The notes under the pieces were generated by a model. It made no database searches and was not told the origin of the DNA. It saw nothing but the letters and a program-made list of their open reading frames with translations. From Pseudoroseomonas ludipueritiae (lineage in GTDB: Bacteria > Pseudomonadota > Alphaproteobacteria > Acetobacterales > Acetobacteraceae), in contig NZ_JACTUZ010000033.1 of the NCBI RefSeq assembly GCF_014490445.1, forward strand, positions 1 to 36,224: DNA of 36,224 bases. Reading direction: 5' to 3'. Below, piece after piece: positions 23,680-32,636 of the stretch. The position numbers and the translations under genes are program-made. Each line of letters starts with the position of its first letter. The stretch's first letter is position 1.

Positions 23680-24485
23680 GCACGAATCTCTTCACCGGCC
23701 GCGTCGCGGCGGTCACCGGCGGTGCCAGCGGCATCGGCGCGGCCTGCTGCCGCCTGCTGGCGGAGCGCGGCGCCCGTGTGGCGGTGCTGGATGTCGACAT
23801 GGCCCGCGCCACGGCGCTGGCACAGGAACTGGGCGGGCAGCCCTTCGCGCTGGATGTCGCGCGGCTGGAAGCCAATGAAACCGTCGCGGCGGAAGTGGAG
23901 GCGGCGCTCGGCCCGGTCGAGATCCTCGTCACCTGCGCCGGCGTGCTGCAACGCCCCCTGCGCCCCGAGGCGCTGGACGAGGCGGAGGTGGAGCGCGTCA
24001 TTCGCGTGGACCAGATCGGCACCTGGAATTCCTCGGTCGCCTTCGGGCGCCGCATGGCGCTGCGCGGGCGGGGTTCCATCGTCACCATCGCCTCCATCGC
24101 CGGCATCCGGTCCATGCCGCTGCATGCCTATTCCCCGGCCAAGGCCGCCGTCATCGAGATGACGCGCTGCCTCGCCGCCGAATGGGGCCGCTCCGGCGTG
24201 CGGATCAATGCCGTCTCGCCTGGCTATACGCGCACCCAGGGCCTGCAGGCCGAGATCGACCGTGGCGAGCGCGATGTCTCGCGGCTGGAGGAGACCAGCG
24301 CCCTTGGCCGCATGGTGCTGCCGGAGGATATCGCCGAGGCCGTCTGCTTCCTGGCCTCCGATGCCGCCGGGGCCATCACCGGCATCAACCTGCCGGTGGA
24401 TGCCGGCTGGCTCGTCGCTGGTTCCTGGGCCAGCTATGGCGGGCTGCCGGGCGCGCGCGGCAATGCCGAAAGGGGCGGGACGTGA
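23676..24485 (+). CDS. Short-chain dehydrogenase/reductase
   Basis: The 269-residue classical SDR has the cofactor motif VTGGASGIGAACC (about 12-24), Ser in IVTIASIAG (about 138) and the Y-x3-K pair in HAYSPAKAA (about 151-155). The acidic residue after beta-2 (VLDVDMA) favours NAD. It probably oxidises a hydroxyacyl-CoA or alcohol intermediate. It sits between LivM and the LivG ATPase, overlapping both by 4 bp, so import and this oxidation step are strictly co-expressed. Confidence 0.9.
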   Translation: MSTNLFTGRVAAVTGGASGIGAACCRLLAERGARVAVLDVDMARATALAQELGGQPFALDVARLEANETVAAEVEAALGPVEILVTCAGVLQRPLRPEALDEAEVERVIRVDQIGTWNSSVAFGRRMALRGRGSIVTIASIAGIRSMPLHAYSPAKAAVIEMTRCLAAEWGRSGVRINAVSPGYTRTQGLQAEIDRGERDVSRLEETSALGRMVLPEDIAEAVCFLASDAAGAITGINLPVDAGWLVAGSWASYGGLPGARGNAERGGT

Positions 24486-25252
24486 GGGGCGGCGCGCTCT
24501 CCCTACAGGGGCTGCGCCGTAGTTTCGGCGGCATCGTCGCCACCAATGACGTGTCGCTGGATTTCGCCGCCGGCTCCCTTTCCGCCATCATCGGCCCGAA
24601 TGGCGCGGGCAAGACCACGCTGTTTCACCTCATCACCGGCATGATCCCGCCCAGTGCCGGCCGCGTCTTCCTGGATGGCCAGGACATCACGGGGCTGGAC
24701 CGGCAGGCCATTGTCCGGCGCGGCATCGGCCGGGCCTTCCAGGTCGCCAGCCTCTTCCCAAGCTTCACCGTGGCGGAAAGCCTCGCCGCCGCCATCCTGA
24801 CGCATGAGGGCCGCACGGCGAATCTTTTCCGCGCCTTTCCGCCCCGGGATGCCGCCGCGCGGGCGGAGGAGGTGATGGAACTGTGCGGGCTGCGCCCGCT
24901 GGCGGATACGGTCTCGCGCCAGCTTTCGCACGGCGACCAGAAGCTGCTCGACATCGCGCTGGCTCTCGCGCTCGATCCCAAGGTGCTGCTGCTGGACGAG
25001 CCCACCGCCGGCATGGGGCCGGAGGAACGCTGGCGCATGATCGACCGCATCCACCGCCTCTGGCAGGCGCGGCGCATGACGCTGATCTTCATCGAGCACG
25101 ACATGGACATCGTCTTCCGCATCGCCGAGACCGTGCGCGTGCTGCGCTACGGCACCGTGCTGGCCCAGGGCACGCCGGAAGAGATCCGCCGCGACCCGGC
25201 CGTGATCGAGGCCTATCTCGGCAGCGAGCATGCGCTGGAGGCGGCGCCATGA
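24482..25252 (+). CDS. Liv-type ABC transporter ATPase (LivG family)
   Basis: The 256-residue ATPase has Walker A GPNGAGKTT (about 38), a Q-loop in GRAFQVASLF, the signature QLSHGDQKLLDIALAL, Walker B KVLLLDEPTAGM and the switch His in FIEHDMDIVF. The signature is LSHGD instead of LSGGQ/LSYGE, a common variant in LivG. Its start is GTG in the overlap GTGA with the SDR stop, with AAGGGG upstream. The long upstream ATG in this frame lies inside the SDR and is not credible. Confidence 0.92.
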   Translation: MRGGALSLQGLRRSFGGIVATNDVSLDFAAGSLSAIIGPNGAGKTTLFHLITGMIPPSAGRVFLDGQDITGLDRQAIVRRGIGRAFQVASLFPSFTVAESLAAAILTHEGRTANLFRAFPPRDAAARAEEVMELCGLRPLADTVSRQLSHGDQKLLDIALALALDPKVLLLDEPTAGMGPEERWRMIDRIHRLWQARRMTLIFIEHDMDIVFRIAETVRVLRYGTVLAQGTPEEIRRDPAVIEAYLGSEHALEAAP

Positions 25253-25965
25253 GCGCGCCGATGGAACTCGCAGTGGAGGGGCTGGATGCCGCCTATGGCG
25301 CCAGCCAGGTGCTGTTTGGCGTGTCCTTCGAGGTCGGGCGCGGCGAGACGCTGGCGCTGATGGGCCGCAACGGCGCCGGCAAGAGCACCACCTTCAAGGC
25401 CATCGCCGGCGTGCTGCCGCCGCGCGCCGGCCGCGTCAGCCTGCGGGGCGAGGATGTGGCCGGCCGCAAGCCCTATCGCGTCGCGCGCGCCGGCATCGCC
25501 TATGTGCCGGAGGACCGCCAGGTCTTCCCCGAGCATACGGTGGAGGAGAACCTGGAGATCGCGCAGAAAAGCGGGCCGGACGGCAAGACCGGCTGGACCG
25601 TCGCCCGCGCTTTCGAGAGTTTTCCGCTGCTGGTGCCGCTGCGGCGCCGCATGGCCGGCCGGCTTTCGGGCGGCGAGCAGCAGATGCTCACCATCGCCCG
25701 GGCGCTGATGGGCAACCCCGCCGTGCTGCTGCTGGACGAACCTTCCGAGGGGCTGGCGCCGCTGATCGTGGCGGAGATCGGCCGGCTGATCCGCGAACTG
25801 CGCGCGGCGGGCACCACCATCATCCTGGCGGAGCAGAACAGCCGCTTCTGCCTCGCCGTCGCCACCCGCGTGGCCGTGATCGACAAGGGCAGCATCGTCT
25901 GGCGCGGCGACGTGGCGCAGTTCCACGCCGACCCCACGGTGCAGAGCCGCTACCTGCAGGTGTAG
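25249..25965 (+). CDS. Liv-type ABC transporter ATPase (LivF family)
   Basis: The 238-residue ATPase has Walker A GRNGAGKST (about 38), signature RLSGGEQQMLTIARAL, Walker B VLLLDEPSEGLAP and the LivF-typical LAEQNSRFCL in place of the H-loop His. It completes the five-component importer. The ATG overlaps the LivG stop (ATGA). The E1alpha gene follows after 7 nt. Confidence 0.93.
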   Translation: MSAPMELAVEGLDAAYGASQVLFGVSFEVGRGETLALMGRNGAGKSTTFKAIAGVLPPRAGRVSLRGEDVAGRKPYRVARAGIAYVPEDRQVFPEHTVEENLEIAQKSGPDGKTGWTVARAFESFPLLVPLRRRMAGRLSGGEQQMLTIARALMGNPAVLLLDEPSEGLAPLIVAEIGRLIRELRAAGTTIILAEQNSRFCLAVATRVAVIDKGSIVWRGDVAQFHADPTVQSRYLQV

Positions 25966-25972
25966 ATTGCTG

Positions 25973-26926
25973 ATGACCGAAGGGCTTTCCCTGTTCCGCA
26001 CCATGCTGACCATCCGGGAAGCGGAACTGGCGCTGGCGCGCCTCTTCGCGGATGGCGAGGTGCCGGGCTTCATCCATCTCTCCGTGGGGCAGGAAGGCGT
26101 GGCGGCCGGTGTCTGCGCCGCGCTGGGCGCGCGGGACAGCCTGGCCTCCACGCATCGCGGGCATGGCCATGCCATCGCGCGTGGCATCGCGCTGGATGGC
26201 TTCTTCGCCGAGGTGATGGGCAAGGCCAGCGGCATCTGCCGGGGGCGGGGCGGCTCTATGCATGTGGCGGACCTCGCGCGCGGCATGCTGGGCGCCAACG
26301 GCATCGTGGGGGCAGGGGTGCCCATCGCGCTGGGCGCCGCGCTGGCGCACCACACGCGGCAGGATGGCGGCGTGGCCGTGGCCTTCTTCGGCGATGGCGC
26401 CCTGGCCGAAGGCGCCATGCATGAGAGCATGAATGTCGCGGCCCTGTGGCGGCTGCCGCTGCTGCTGGTCTGCGAGAACAATGGTTGGGCGGAGTTCAGC
26501 CGCACCGACACGCAGGTCGCGGCGCGGCTTTCCGCCCTGGCGGCGGCCTTCGGCATCCCGCACCGGGAGGTGGATGGCAATGATGTCTTCGCCGTGGCCG
26601 AGGCGGCGGCCGGGGCGGTGGAGGCGCTGCGGCGCGGGGAGGGGCCCTTTCTGCTGGAGGCGCGCACCCGGCGCTGGCGCGGCCATTACGAGGGCGACCC
26701 GCAGCGCTACCGCGACCCCGCCGAGACGGCGGAAGCATCCGGCCACGACCCCATCGCCCGCGCCCGCGCGCGGCTGTTGGCGAAAGGCACCGGGGAAGCC
26801 GGGCTGGAGGCACTGGAAGAGGCGGTGCGGGAGGCCGTGCTGGCCGCCGTCGCCGCCGGGCGTGCGGCGCCCGAGGCGGATTGGGCCGAGGCGCGCCACG
26901 GCGCCTATGCGGCGGCGGAGGCCTGA
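25973..26926 (+). CDS. 2-oxoacid (acetoin-like) dehydrogenase E1 alpha
   Basis: The 317-residue thiamine-diphosphate enzyme subunit has HLSVGQEGVAAGVCAAL, STHRGHGHAIARG, GRGGSMHVAD and the TPP motif GDGALAEG...CENN (about 145-172). The length fits acetoin dehydrogenase AcoA and pyruvate dehydrogenase alpha subunits. It decarboxylates a 2-oxoacid or cleaves an alpha-hydroxyketone and passes the acyl group to E2. The ATG at 25973 is preferred; TTG at 25967 is an alternative. E1beta follows after 3 nt. Confidence 0.9.
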   Translation: MTEGLSLFRTMLTIREAELALARLFADGEVPGFIHLSVGQEGVAAGVCAALGARDSLASTHRGHGHAIARGIALDGFFAEVMGKASGICRGRGGSMHVADLARGMLGANGIVGAGVPIALGAALAHHTRQDGGVAVAFFGDGALAEGAMHESMNVAALWRLPLLLVCENNGWAEFSRTDTQVAARLSALAAAFGIPHREVDGNDVFAVAEAAAGAVEALRRGEGPFLLEARTRRWRGHYEGDPQRYRDPAETAEASGHDPIARARARLLAKGTGEAGLEALEEAVREAVLAAVAAGRAAPEADWAEARHGAYAAAEA

Positions 26927-26929
26927 GCC

Positions 26930-27904
26930 ATGCCAGAGATCCGTTATGTCCAGGCCATCAACCGCGCCCTGGCCGATGCCATGCGGGAGGATGCCAGCGT
27001 CATCCTGCTGGGCGAGGATATCGGCGCCGCCGGCGGCCCCTTCGGCGCCACGCGCGGCCTGCGGGAGCGTTTCGGCGCCGAGCGCGTGCGGGACACGCCC
27101 ATCGCCGAGGCGGCGCTGACCGGCGCGGCCGTCGGCGCCGCGCTCACAGGCCTGCGCCCGGTGGCCGAGATCATGTTCATGGACTTCGTCACCCTGGCCA
27201 TGGATGCACTGGTCAACCAGGCGGCCAAGGCGCGCTTCATGTTCGGAGGCCAGCGCGGCGTGCCGATGGTGCTGCGCACGCCGCATGGCGGCGGCGTCTC
27301 TGCCGGGCCGCAGCATTCGCAATGCCTGGAGGCCTGGTTCTGCCATATCCCCGGGCTGAAGGTGGTCTGCCCCGCTACGCCCGCCGATGCCTATGCCCTG
27401 CTGCGCGCCGCCATCGCCGACCCCGACCCGGTCGTGATGGTGGAGCACAAGGGCCTCTACGCCATCAAGGGCGAGGTGGCGGAGGCGCCGGAGCCGGTGC
27501 CGATCGGCCGCGCCCGCATCGCCCGACCGGGACGGGATGCCACGATCGTCTGCTACGGCGCGGCAGTGCACTGGGCGCTGGAGGCGGCCCAGAACCTCGC
27601 CGCCGAGGGCGTGGAGGCGGAGGTGCTGGACCTCCGCTCGCTCCAGCCCTGGGATGAGGCGGCGGTGCTGGAGAGCCTCTCGCGCACCCACCGCCTCGTC
27701 ATCGCGCATGAGGCGGTGGAAGCCTTCGGCGTCGGCGCCGAGATCGCGGCGCGCATGGCTGATATCGGCTTCGACGAGCTGGACGGGCCTATCCTGCGCG
27801 TCGCCGCCCCCTTCACCCCCGTGCCCTTCGCCAAGCCGCTGGAAGCCGCCTGGCGCCCTGACGCTGCCTGCATTGCCGAGGCCGTGCGGCGCACCCTGGC
27901 ATAG
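26930..27904 (+). CDS. 2-oxoacid (acetoin-like) dehydrogenase E1 beta
   Basis: The 324-residue transketolase-like subunit contains VILLGEDIGAAGGPFGATRGL, RDTPIAEAALTGAAVGAAL, MFMDFVTLAMDALVNQAAK and RTPHGGGVSAGPQHSQ, whose His and nearby residues complete the TPP site. The C-terminal transketolase domain follows (about 205-320). It pairs with E1alpha. The next gene is a crotonase, and E2 lies beyond it. Confidence 0.92.
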   Translation: MPEIRYVQAINRALADAMREDASVILLGEDIGAAGGPFGATRGLRERFGAERVRDTPIAEAALTGAAVGAALTGLRPVAEIMFMDFVTLAMDALVNQAAKARFMFGGQRGVPMVLRTPHGGGVSAGPQHSQCLEAWFCHIPGLKVVCPATPADAYALLRAAIADPDPVVMVEHKGLYAIKGEVAEAPEPVPIGRARIARPGRDATIVCYGAAVHWALEAAQNLAAEGVEAEVLDLRSLQPWDEAAVLESLSRTHRLVIAHEAVEAFGVGAEIAARMADIGFDELDGPILRVAAPFTPVPFAKPLEAAWRPDAACIAEAVRRTLA

Positions 27905-27913
27905 GAGCCAAGC

Positions 27914-28699
27914 ATGGCCGAGCCATCCATCCTCTCCGAAACCCGTGGCGCCGTGGCGCTGCTCACCGTCAACCGCGCTGCCGCGCTGAATGCGCTGGAC
28001 CTGCCGACGCTCGCCGCCTTCCAGACCGCCTTCGCCGCTGCCGAGGCGGCGCCGGAGGTGCGCGTCATCGTCATCACCGGGGCGGGCGAGAAGGCCTTCG
28101 TGGCCGGCGGCGATATCCGCGACCTGGAAAGCCGCCAGGGCCTGCCGCATTACCTGGAACTGGGGGAGGCGCTGCACCGGACCTTCAACCGGGTGGAAGC
28201 CTGCGACAAGCCCACGATTGCAGCGGTGAATGGCTTCGCGCTTGGTGGCGGCACGGAACTTCTGCTCTGCACCGATATCCGCCTGCTGGCGGAGACGGCG
28301 CGGCTGGGCCTGCCGGAGATCAACCTCGGGCTCTTTCCCGGCGCCGGCGGCAGCCAGCGCCTGATGCGGCAGGTCGCGCCCTGCCGCGCGCGGGAGATGA
28401 TGTTCACCGGGGACCAGATTACCGCCGCCGAGGCCGTGGCGCTGGGCCTCGCCAACCGCACAGTGCCGAAGGCCGACCTACTGGCCGAGGCCATGGCATT
28501 GGCGGAACGTATCGCCACCAAGTCCCCGCTGGTGCTGAAGCTGCTGAAGCGCACGCTGCGGCAGGGGATGGAGATGCCGCTGCCGCAGGCGCTGGCGCAT
28601 GAGCATGCGATGATCGGCCTGGTGCTCGACAGCGCCGATGCGCATGAAGGATGCCGCGCCTTCGCCGAGAAGCGCGCGGCGAGCTTCCGTGGGTGCTGA
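27914..28699 (+). CDS. Enoyl-CoA hydratase/isomerase
   Basis: The 261-residue crotonase-fold protein has an oxyanion hole in FVAGGDIRDL and NGFALGGGTELLL (about 105-117), and both acidic residues expected of a hydratase: the Glu in GGTELLL and the Glu in LPEINLGLFPGAGG. It probably hydrates a 2-enoyl-CoA made by the acyl-CoA dehydrogenases here. The start has AGGAG 6 nt upstream. The stop overlaps the E2 start region. Its place between E1beta and E2 is unusual and links the oxoacid dehydrogenase to beta-oxidation. Confidence 0.92.
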   Translation: MAEPSILSETRGAVALLTVNRAAALNALDLPTLAAFQTAFAAAEAAPEVRVIVITGAGEKAFVAGGDIRDLESRQGLPHYLELGEALHRTFNRVEACDKPTIAAVNGFALGGGTELLLCTDIRLLAETARLGLPEINLGLFPGAGGSQRLMRQVAPCRAREMMFTGDQITAAEAVALGLANRTVPKADLLAEAMALAERIATKSPLVLKLLKRTLRQGMEMPLPQALAHEHAMIGLVLDSADAHEGCRAFAEKRAASFRGC

Positions 28700-29849
28700 G
28701 CCGGTGCCCGCCCTTTCCGACATCCTCATGCCCAAGCTGGGCCTGACCATGACGGAAGGACTGCTGGCGGAATGGCGCGTGCAGCCCGGCGACGCGGTGC
28801 GCCAAGGCGACATTCTCTTTGTTGTCGAAACCGACAAGATCGCCACCGAAATTGAGGCGGCGGGCGACGGCGAGATCCGCCACAGGCTGGTGGAGGCGGG
28901 TGAGACGGTGCCCGTCGGCACGCCCGTCGCGCGCTGGACCGGCGAGGCGCCGGAAGCCGGTGAGGAAAGAGCCACGCCGCCGCCGCCGCGCGTGAAGGCC
29001 ACGCCCCTGGCACGCCGCATGGCGCGGGCAGGGGGGCTGGACCTCGCGGCCATCAAGGGCAGCGGCCCCGGCCAGCGCATCAAGGCCGCCGATGTGGCGC
29101 GGGTGCTTGCCTCGCGGCCGGAGGAGGCGCCGCGCGCCGCTCCGGCCGGGGAAGCCATGGCACTGGACCGCGTGCGCCTGACCGCCGCGCGGCGCCTCGC
29201 GGAAGCCAAGCGGGAGATCCCCCATTTTTATGTCGGCGCGGCGGCCGAGGTCTCGCGCCTGCTGGCCCTGCGCGATGAGCTGAACGCGCATCCAGGCGCT
29301 GCCCGCGTCACGCTGACCCATGCGGTGGTTGCCGCCGCCGGCCGGGCGCTGCTGGAAGAGCCCGACCTGAACCGCGTCTGGGCCGAAGATTCCTGGGTGC
29401 AACTGGAGAATCCGGATGTCGGCGTCGCCATCGACACGCCGCGCGGCCTTTTCGCGCCCGTGCTGGCGGATGCCGGGCACTGGCCGCTGGATGTTGTCGC
29501 CAGCCGCATGAACGCCATGGTCGCGCGGGCGCGCGAAGGCCGGCTGGCGCATGGCGAGATGAGCGGCGGCGCCATCACTGTTTCCAATGTCGGCATGCAT
29601 GGCGCGCGCTTCCTGGTGCCCATCGTCAATCCCGGCCAGTCCATGATCCTTGGCGTCGGCGCGGTGGAATCCCTGTTCCGGCCGGACCCGGAAGGGCGCC
29701 CCGCGCTGCGGCGGGAGCTGACGCTGGTGCTGGCCGCCGATCATCGTGTGCTGGATGGCGCTGCCGCCGCCGGATTCCTGGCCCGGATCGTGGCCAATCT
29801 CGAGCAGCCCCTCCGGCTCCTGAGAACCCCTGTCGAGGGAAAGAACTGA
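28689..29849 (+). CDS. Dihydrolipoamide acyltransferase E2
   Basis: The protein is 386 residues from the GTG at 28689, which overlaps the hydratase stop; ATG at 28638 or GTG at 28704 are alternatives. An N-terminal lipoyl domain (about 8-82) has the lipoylated Lys in VVETDKIATEI. A subunit-binding domain follows (about 100-140: TPLARRMARAGGLDL), then the catalytic domain with DHRVLDG (about 352-358). It transfers the acyl group from lipoate to CoA. No E3 (lipoamide dehydrogenase) is in the operon, so one encoded elsewhere must serve. The core is shorter than in most E2 proteins. Confidence 0.9.
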   Translation: MGAEPVPALSDILMPKLGLTMTEGLLAEWRVQPGDAVRQGDILFVVETDKIATEIEAAGDGEIRHRLVEAGETVPVGTPVARWTGEAPEAGEERATPPPPRVKATPLARRMARAGGLDLAAIKGSGPGQRIKAADVARVLASRPEEAPRAAPAGEAMALDRVRLTAARRLAEAKREIPHFYVGAAAEVSRLLALRDELNAHPGAARVTLTHAVVAAAGRALLEEPDLNRVWAEDSWVQLENPDVGVAIDTPRGLFAPVLADAGHWPLDVVASRMNAMVARAREGRLAHGEMSGGAITVSNVGMHGARFLVPIVNPGQSMILGVGAVESLFRPDPEGRPALRRELTLVLAADHRVLDGAAAAGFLARIVANLEQPLRLLRTPVEGKN

Positions 29850-29851
29850 CC

Positions 29852-31024
29852 ATGGATTTCCAGCTTTCGGACGAGCAGCGCATGCTCGTGGAAACCGCGC
29901 GAAAGGTCGGTGAGCGTTTCGGGCCCGAATACTGGCGCGAGCTGGATGCCCGCAAAGCCTATCCTGCCGAGGCCTGGCAGGCCATCTGCGAGGCTGGGCT
30001 CTGCGGCATTGCCCTGCCGGAGGAACATGGCGGCTCCGGCCTCGGCATGCTGGAGATGGCCCTGGCCATCGAGGCGCTGACCGCCGCCGGCGCCGGCGCG
30101 ACGCTGGCGCAGATGTTCATGCTCAACCCCATCTTCGGCGGCGTCAGCATCGCACGCTGCGGCACCGAGGCGCAGCAGCGGGCGCTGCTGCCGGGGCTGG
30201 TCAGCAGCGAGGTCACCTTCTGCATGGCGCTGACCGAGCCCGATGCCGGCACCAACAGCCTGGAGATCCGCAGCTTCGCACGGCGGGATGGCGAGGGCTG
30301 GCGCCTTTCCGGCCGCAAGGTCTGGATCACCGCCGTGCCGCAGGCGAAGAAGATGCTGGTGGTGGCGCGCACCCGGAAGATCGAGGAGGTGAAGCGCAAG
30401 ACCGAAGGCATCTCGCTCTTCCTGATCGATGTGGAGCGGGAAGGGCTGTCGCACACGCCCATCGACAAGCTGGGCACGAACACGCTGCCTTCCTCCTCCA
30501 TCTTCTTCGATGATGTCCATATCCGCCAGGATGAGCTGCTGGGCGAGGAGCACCAGGGCTGGCCCGGCCTGCTGGAGGTGCTGAATACCGAGCGCATCGT
30601 GACCACCGCGGGGCTGATCGGCACGGTGGACCTCGCCCTGCGGCTGGCCGTGGAATACGGCACGGACCGCAAGGTCTTCGGCGGCAGGCCCATCGCCAGC
30701 TACCAGGGCATCCAGTTCCCGTTGGCCCAGGCGCATGCGATCTCGGAATGCGCGCGGCTGATGAACTACAAGGCCGCCACCCTCTGCGACCTCGGCCAGC
30801 CTTATGGGGCCGAGGCCAACCGGGCCAAGCTGCTGGCCGCCCAGGCCGCCGCCCTGGCGACGGAACGCGCCATGCAGACCATGGGCGGCATGGGCTATGC
30901 CAAGGAATTCCACGCGGAGCGCCTGTGGCGGGATGCGCGCCTCTTCCGCTTCGCCCCGGTTTCCGAGGAAATGGTGCTGAACTTCATCGCCCAGCACGAC
31001 CTGGGCATGCCGCGCAGCTACTGA
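29852..31024 (+). CDS. Acyl-CoA dehydrogenase
   Basis: The 390-residue flavoenzyme has all three domains: MDFQLSDEQRMLVETARKVG, ALTEPDAGTNSL with KVWITA in the FAD-binding middle domain, and the C-terminal TMGGMGYAKEFHAERLWRDAR. The usual catalytic-Glu region reads FAPVSEEMVLN. The start has GAGGGAAAG about 9 nt upstream. It follows E2 by 2 nt and precedes the CoA ligase by 21 nt. It probably oxidises the acyl-CoA made by that ligase. Confidence 0.92.
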   Translation: MDFQLSDEQRMLVETARKVGERFGPEYWRELDARKAYPAEAWQAICEAGLCGIALPEEHGGSGLGMLEMALAIEALTAAGAGATLAQMFMLNPIFGGVSIARCGTEAQQRALLPGLVSSEVTFCMALTEPDAGTNSLEIRSFARRDGEGWRLSGRKVWITAVPQAKKMLVVARTRKIEEVKRKTEGISLFLIDVEREGLSHTPIDKLGTNTLPSSSIFFDDVHIRQDELLGEEHQGWPGLLEVLNTERIVTTAGLIGTVDLALRLAVEYGTDRKVFGGRPIASYQGIQFPLAQAHAISECARLMNYKAATLCDLGQPYGAEANRAKLLAAQAAALATERAMQTMGGMGYAKEFHAERLWRDARLFRFAPVSEEMVLNFIAQHDLGMPRSY

Positions 31025-31045
31025 AGCGGGGAGGGGGGCGCCGGT

Positions 31046-32557
31046 ATGCAGAACCTCTCGGCCTTCGTGGGCTTCCACGCGCGCCGCACGCCCGATCGGA
31101 CGGCCATCCTCTACCGCGGCCAGCGGATCACCTATGCGGCGCTGGATGAGCGCACGGCCCGCTTCGCCGCCCTGCTGGCGGGGCGCGGCATCGGCGCTGG
31201 CGATGTGGTGGCCGCCTTCATGAAGAATTCCACCGCCACGGTGGAACTGGCCATCGCGGTCAGCCGCCTTGGCGCGGTCTTCCTGCCGGTCAATTTCCGC
31301 CTCGCCGCCGACGAGGTGGCCTATATCGCGGGGAATGCCGGCGTCCGGCTGCTGGTGGCGGATGAGGAATTCGCCGCTGTGGTCCAGGGTCTTCCCGAAG
31401 TGCTGCTGCTGGACGAGGCGGCGCAGTCGGACCCCGCGCGCCTCGCGCCGCCCGGCGCGCGGGCGCCCATGGCGCGGCGGACGGAAGAGGACCTTTTCCG
31501 CCTGATGTATACCTCCGGCACCACCGACCGGCCCAAGGGGGTGATGCACAGCTACGGCAATTTCTACTGGAAATGCATGGAGCATGTGATCGCCCTGGGC
31601 CTGACGGCGCAGGACCGGCTGCTGGTGACCGGGCCGCTCTACCATGTCGGTGCCTTCGACCTGCCGGGCCTGGCGGTGCTCTGGGTGGGCGGTTCGCTCT
31701 GCATCCTGCGGGAATTCGAGCCGGCGGCGGTGATCCGGGCCATTGCCGGGGAGCAACTGACCGGCGCGTGGCTGGCGCCCGTCATGCTGCTGCGCGTGCT
31801 GGAACACGGCAACCCGGAAGGGCTCGACCTTTCCTCCCTGCGCTGGGTGGTCGGCGGGGGGGAGCGGACGCCGGAAGGCCGCATCCGCGCCTTCCGCGAC
31901 CTTTTCCCCGCCGGCCGCTACGTCGATGCCTATGGCCTGACGGAAACCGGCTCCGGCGACACCATGATGGAAGCAGGCTACGAGATCACGAAGATCGGCT
32001 CCACCGGCCGGGCCACCCCGCATGTGGAGATCACCATCCGCGACGATGCCGGCCAGGTCCTGCCGGCCGGGCGGGAAGGCGAGGTGTGCCTGCGCGGGCC
32101 CAAGGTCTTCAAGGGCTATTGGCGGGACCCTGCGAAGACGGCGGCGAGCTTCCACCCGGATGGCTGGTTCCGCAGCGGGGATGTGGGCTACCTCGATGCC
32201 GATGGCTTCCTGTTCCTGACCGACCGGCGCAAGGACCTCATCATTTCCGGCGGCGAGAATATCGCCAGTTCCGAGATCGAGCGCGTGGTCTATGCGCTGC
32301 CGCAGGTCAATGAGGTCGCCGTGGTCGGCGTGCCGGACCCGCGATGGGGCGAGAAGCCGGTGGCCGTGGTGGTGCTGCGCGAGGATGCGGCGCTGGACCT
32401 GCCGACGCTGCAACAGCATTGCCGGGGCCATCTCGCCGGGTTCAAGGTGCCCAAGGATCTCGTGCTGATGGAGGCGCTGCCCCGCAACCCCTCCGGCAAG
32501 GTCCTGAAGCGGGTGCTGCGCGAGACCCTGTCGGGGCGCGAGCCGGCGCCGGGATAG
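31046..32557 (+). CDS. AMP-forming acyl-CoA synthetase
   Basis: The 503-residue ANL-family ligase has the P-loop YTSGTTDRPKGVM (about 153-165), GLTETGSGD (about 295), the hinge DRRKDLIISGGENI (about 392-405) and the catalytic Lys in PRNPSGKVLKR. It activates a carboxylic acid with ATP and CoA. No signal or membrane segment is seen. It is the last gene of the 12-gene operon and gives the imported substrate its CoA ester. The acid is not identifiable from sequence. Confidence 0.93.
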   Translation: MQNLSAFVGFHARRTPDRTAILYRGQRITYAALDERTARFAALLAGRGIGAGDVVAAFMKNSTATVELAIAVSRLGAVFLPVNFRLAADEVAYIAGNAGVRLLVADEEFAAVVQGLPEVLLLDEAAQSDPARLAPPGARAPMARRTEEDLFRLMYTSGTTDRPKGVMHSYGNFYWKCMEHVIALGLTAQDRLLVTGPLYHVGAFDLPGLAVLWVGGSLCILREFEPAAVIRAIAGEQLTGAWLAPVMLLRVLEHGNPEGLDLSSLRWVVGGGERTPEGRIRAFRDLFPAGRYVDAYGLTETGSGDTMMEAGYEITKIGSTGRATPHVEITIRDDAGQVLPAGREGEVCLRGPKVFKGYWRDPAKTAASFHPDGWFRSGDVGYLDADGFLFLTDRRKDLIISGGENIASSEIERVVYALPQVNEVAVVGVPDPRWGEKPVAVVVLREDAALDLPTLQQHCRGHLAGFKVPKDLVLMEALPRNPSGKVLKRVLRETLSGREPAPG

Positions 32558-32576
32558 CTTCCGCCAAGCGCGGCGA

Positions 32577-32604
32577 TTGACGCCTGGTTTCGAAAGGGTA
32601 TTCT
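32577..32604 (+). promoter_or_regulatory. Candidate iclR promoter
   Basis: TTGACG (32577-32582), 16 bp, TATTCT (32599-32604). The -10 lies inside the operator palindrome, which suits negative autoregulation. Confidence 0.5.
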
Positions 32605-32616
32605 CTGAAGAGAATA
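32599..32616. promoter_or_regulatory. ATTCT-N6-AGAAT operator, copy 2 (iclR)
   Basis: TATTCTCT-GA-AGAGAATA is an 18-bp palindrome with perfect 8-bp arms, 20 bp before the iclR ATG. It is the best copy of the motif shared with 13712-13729 and 33540-33555. Confidence 0.7.
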
Positions 32617-32636
32617 ACTTAAGGCATCGTAGGGTC

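Noticed and set aside
25820-28177. Minus-strand frame of 785 codons
   Set aside because: It is antisense to LivF, E1alpha, E1beta and hydratase genes, with shadow-type composition.
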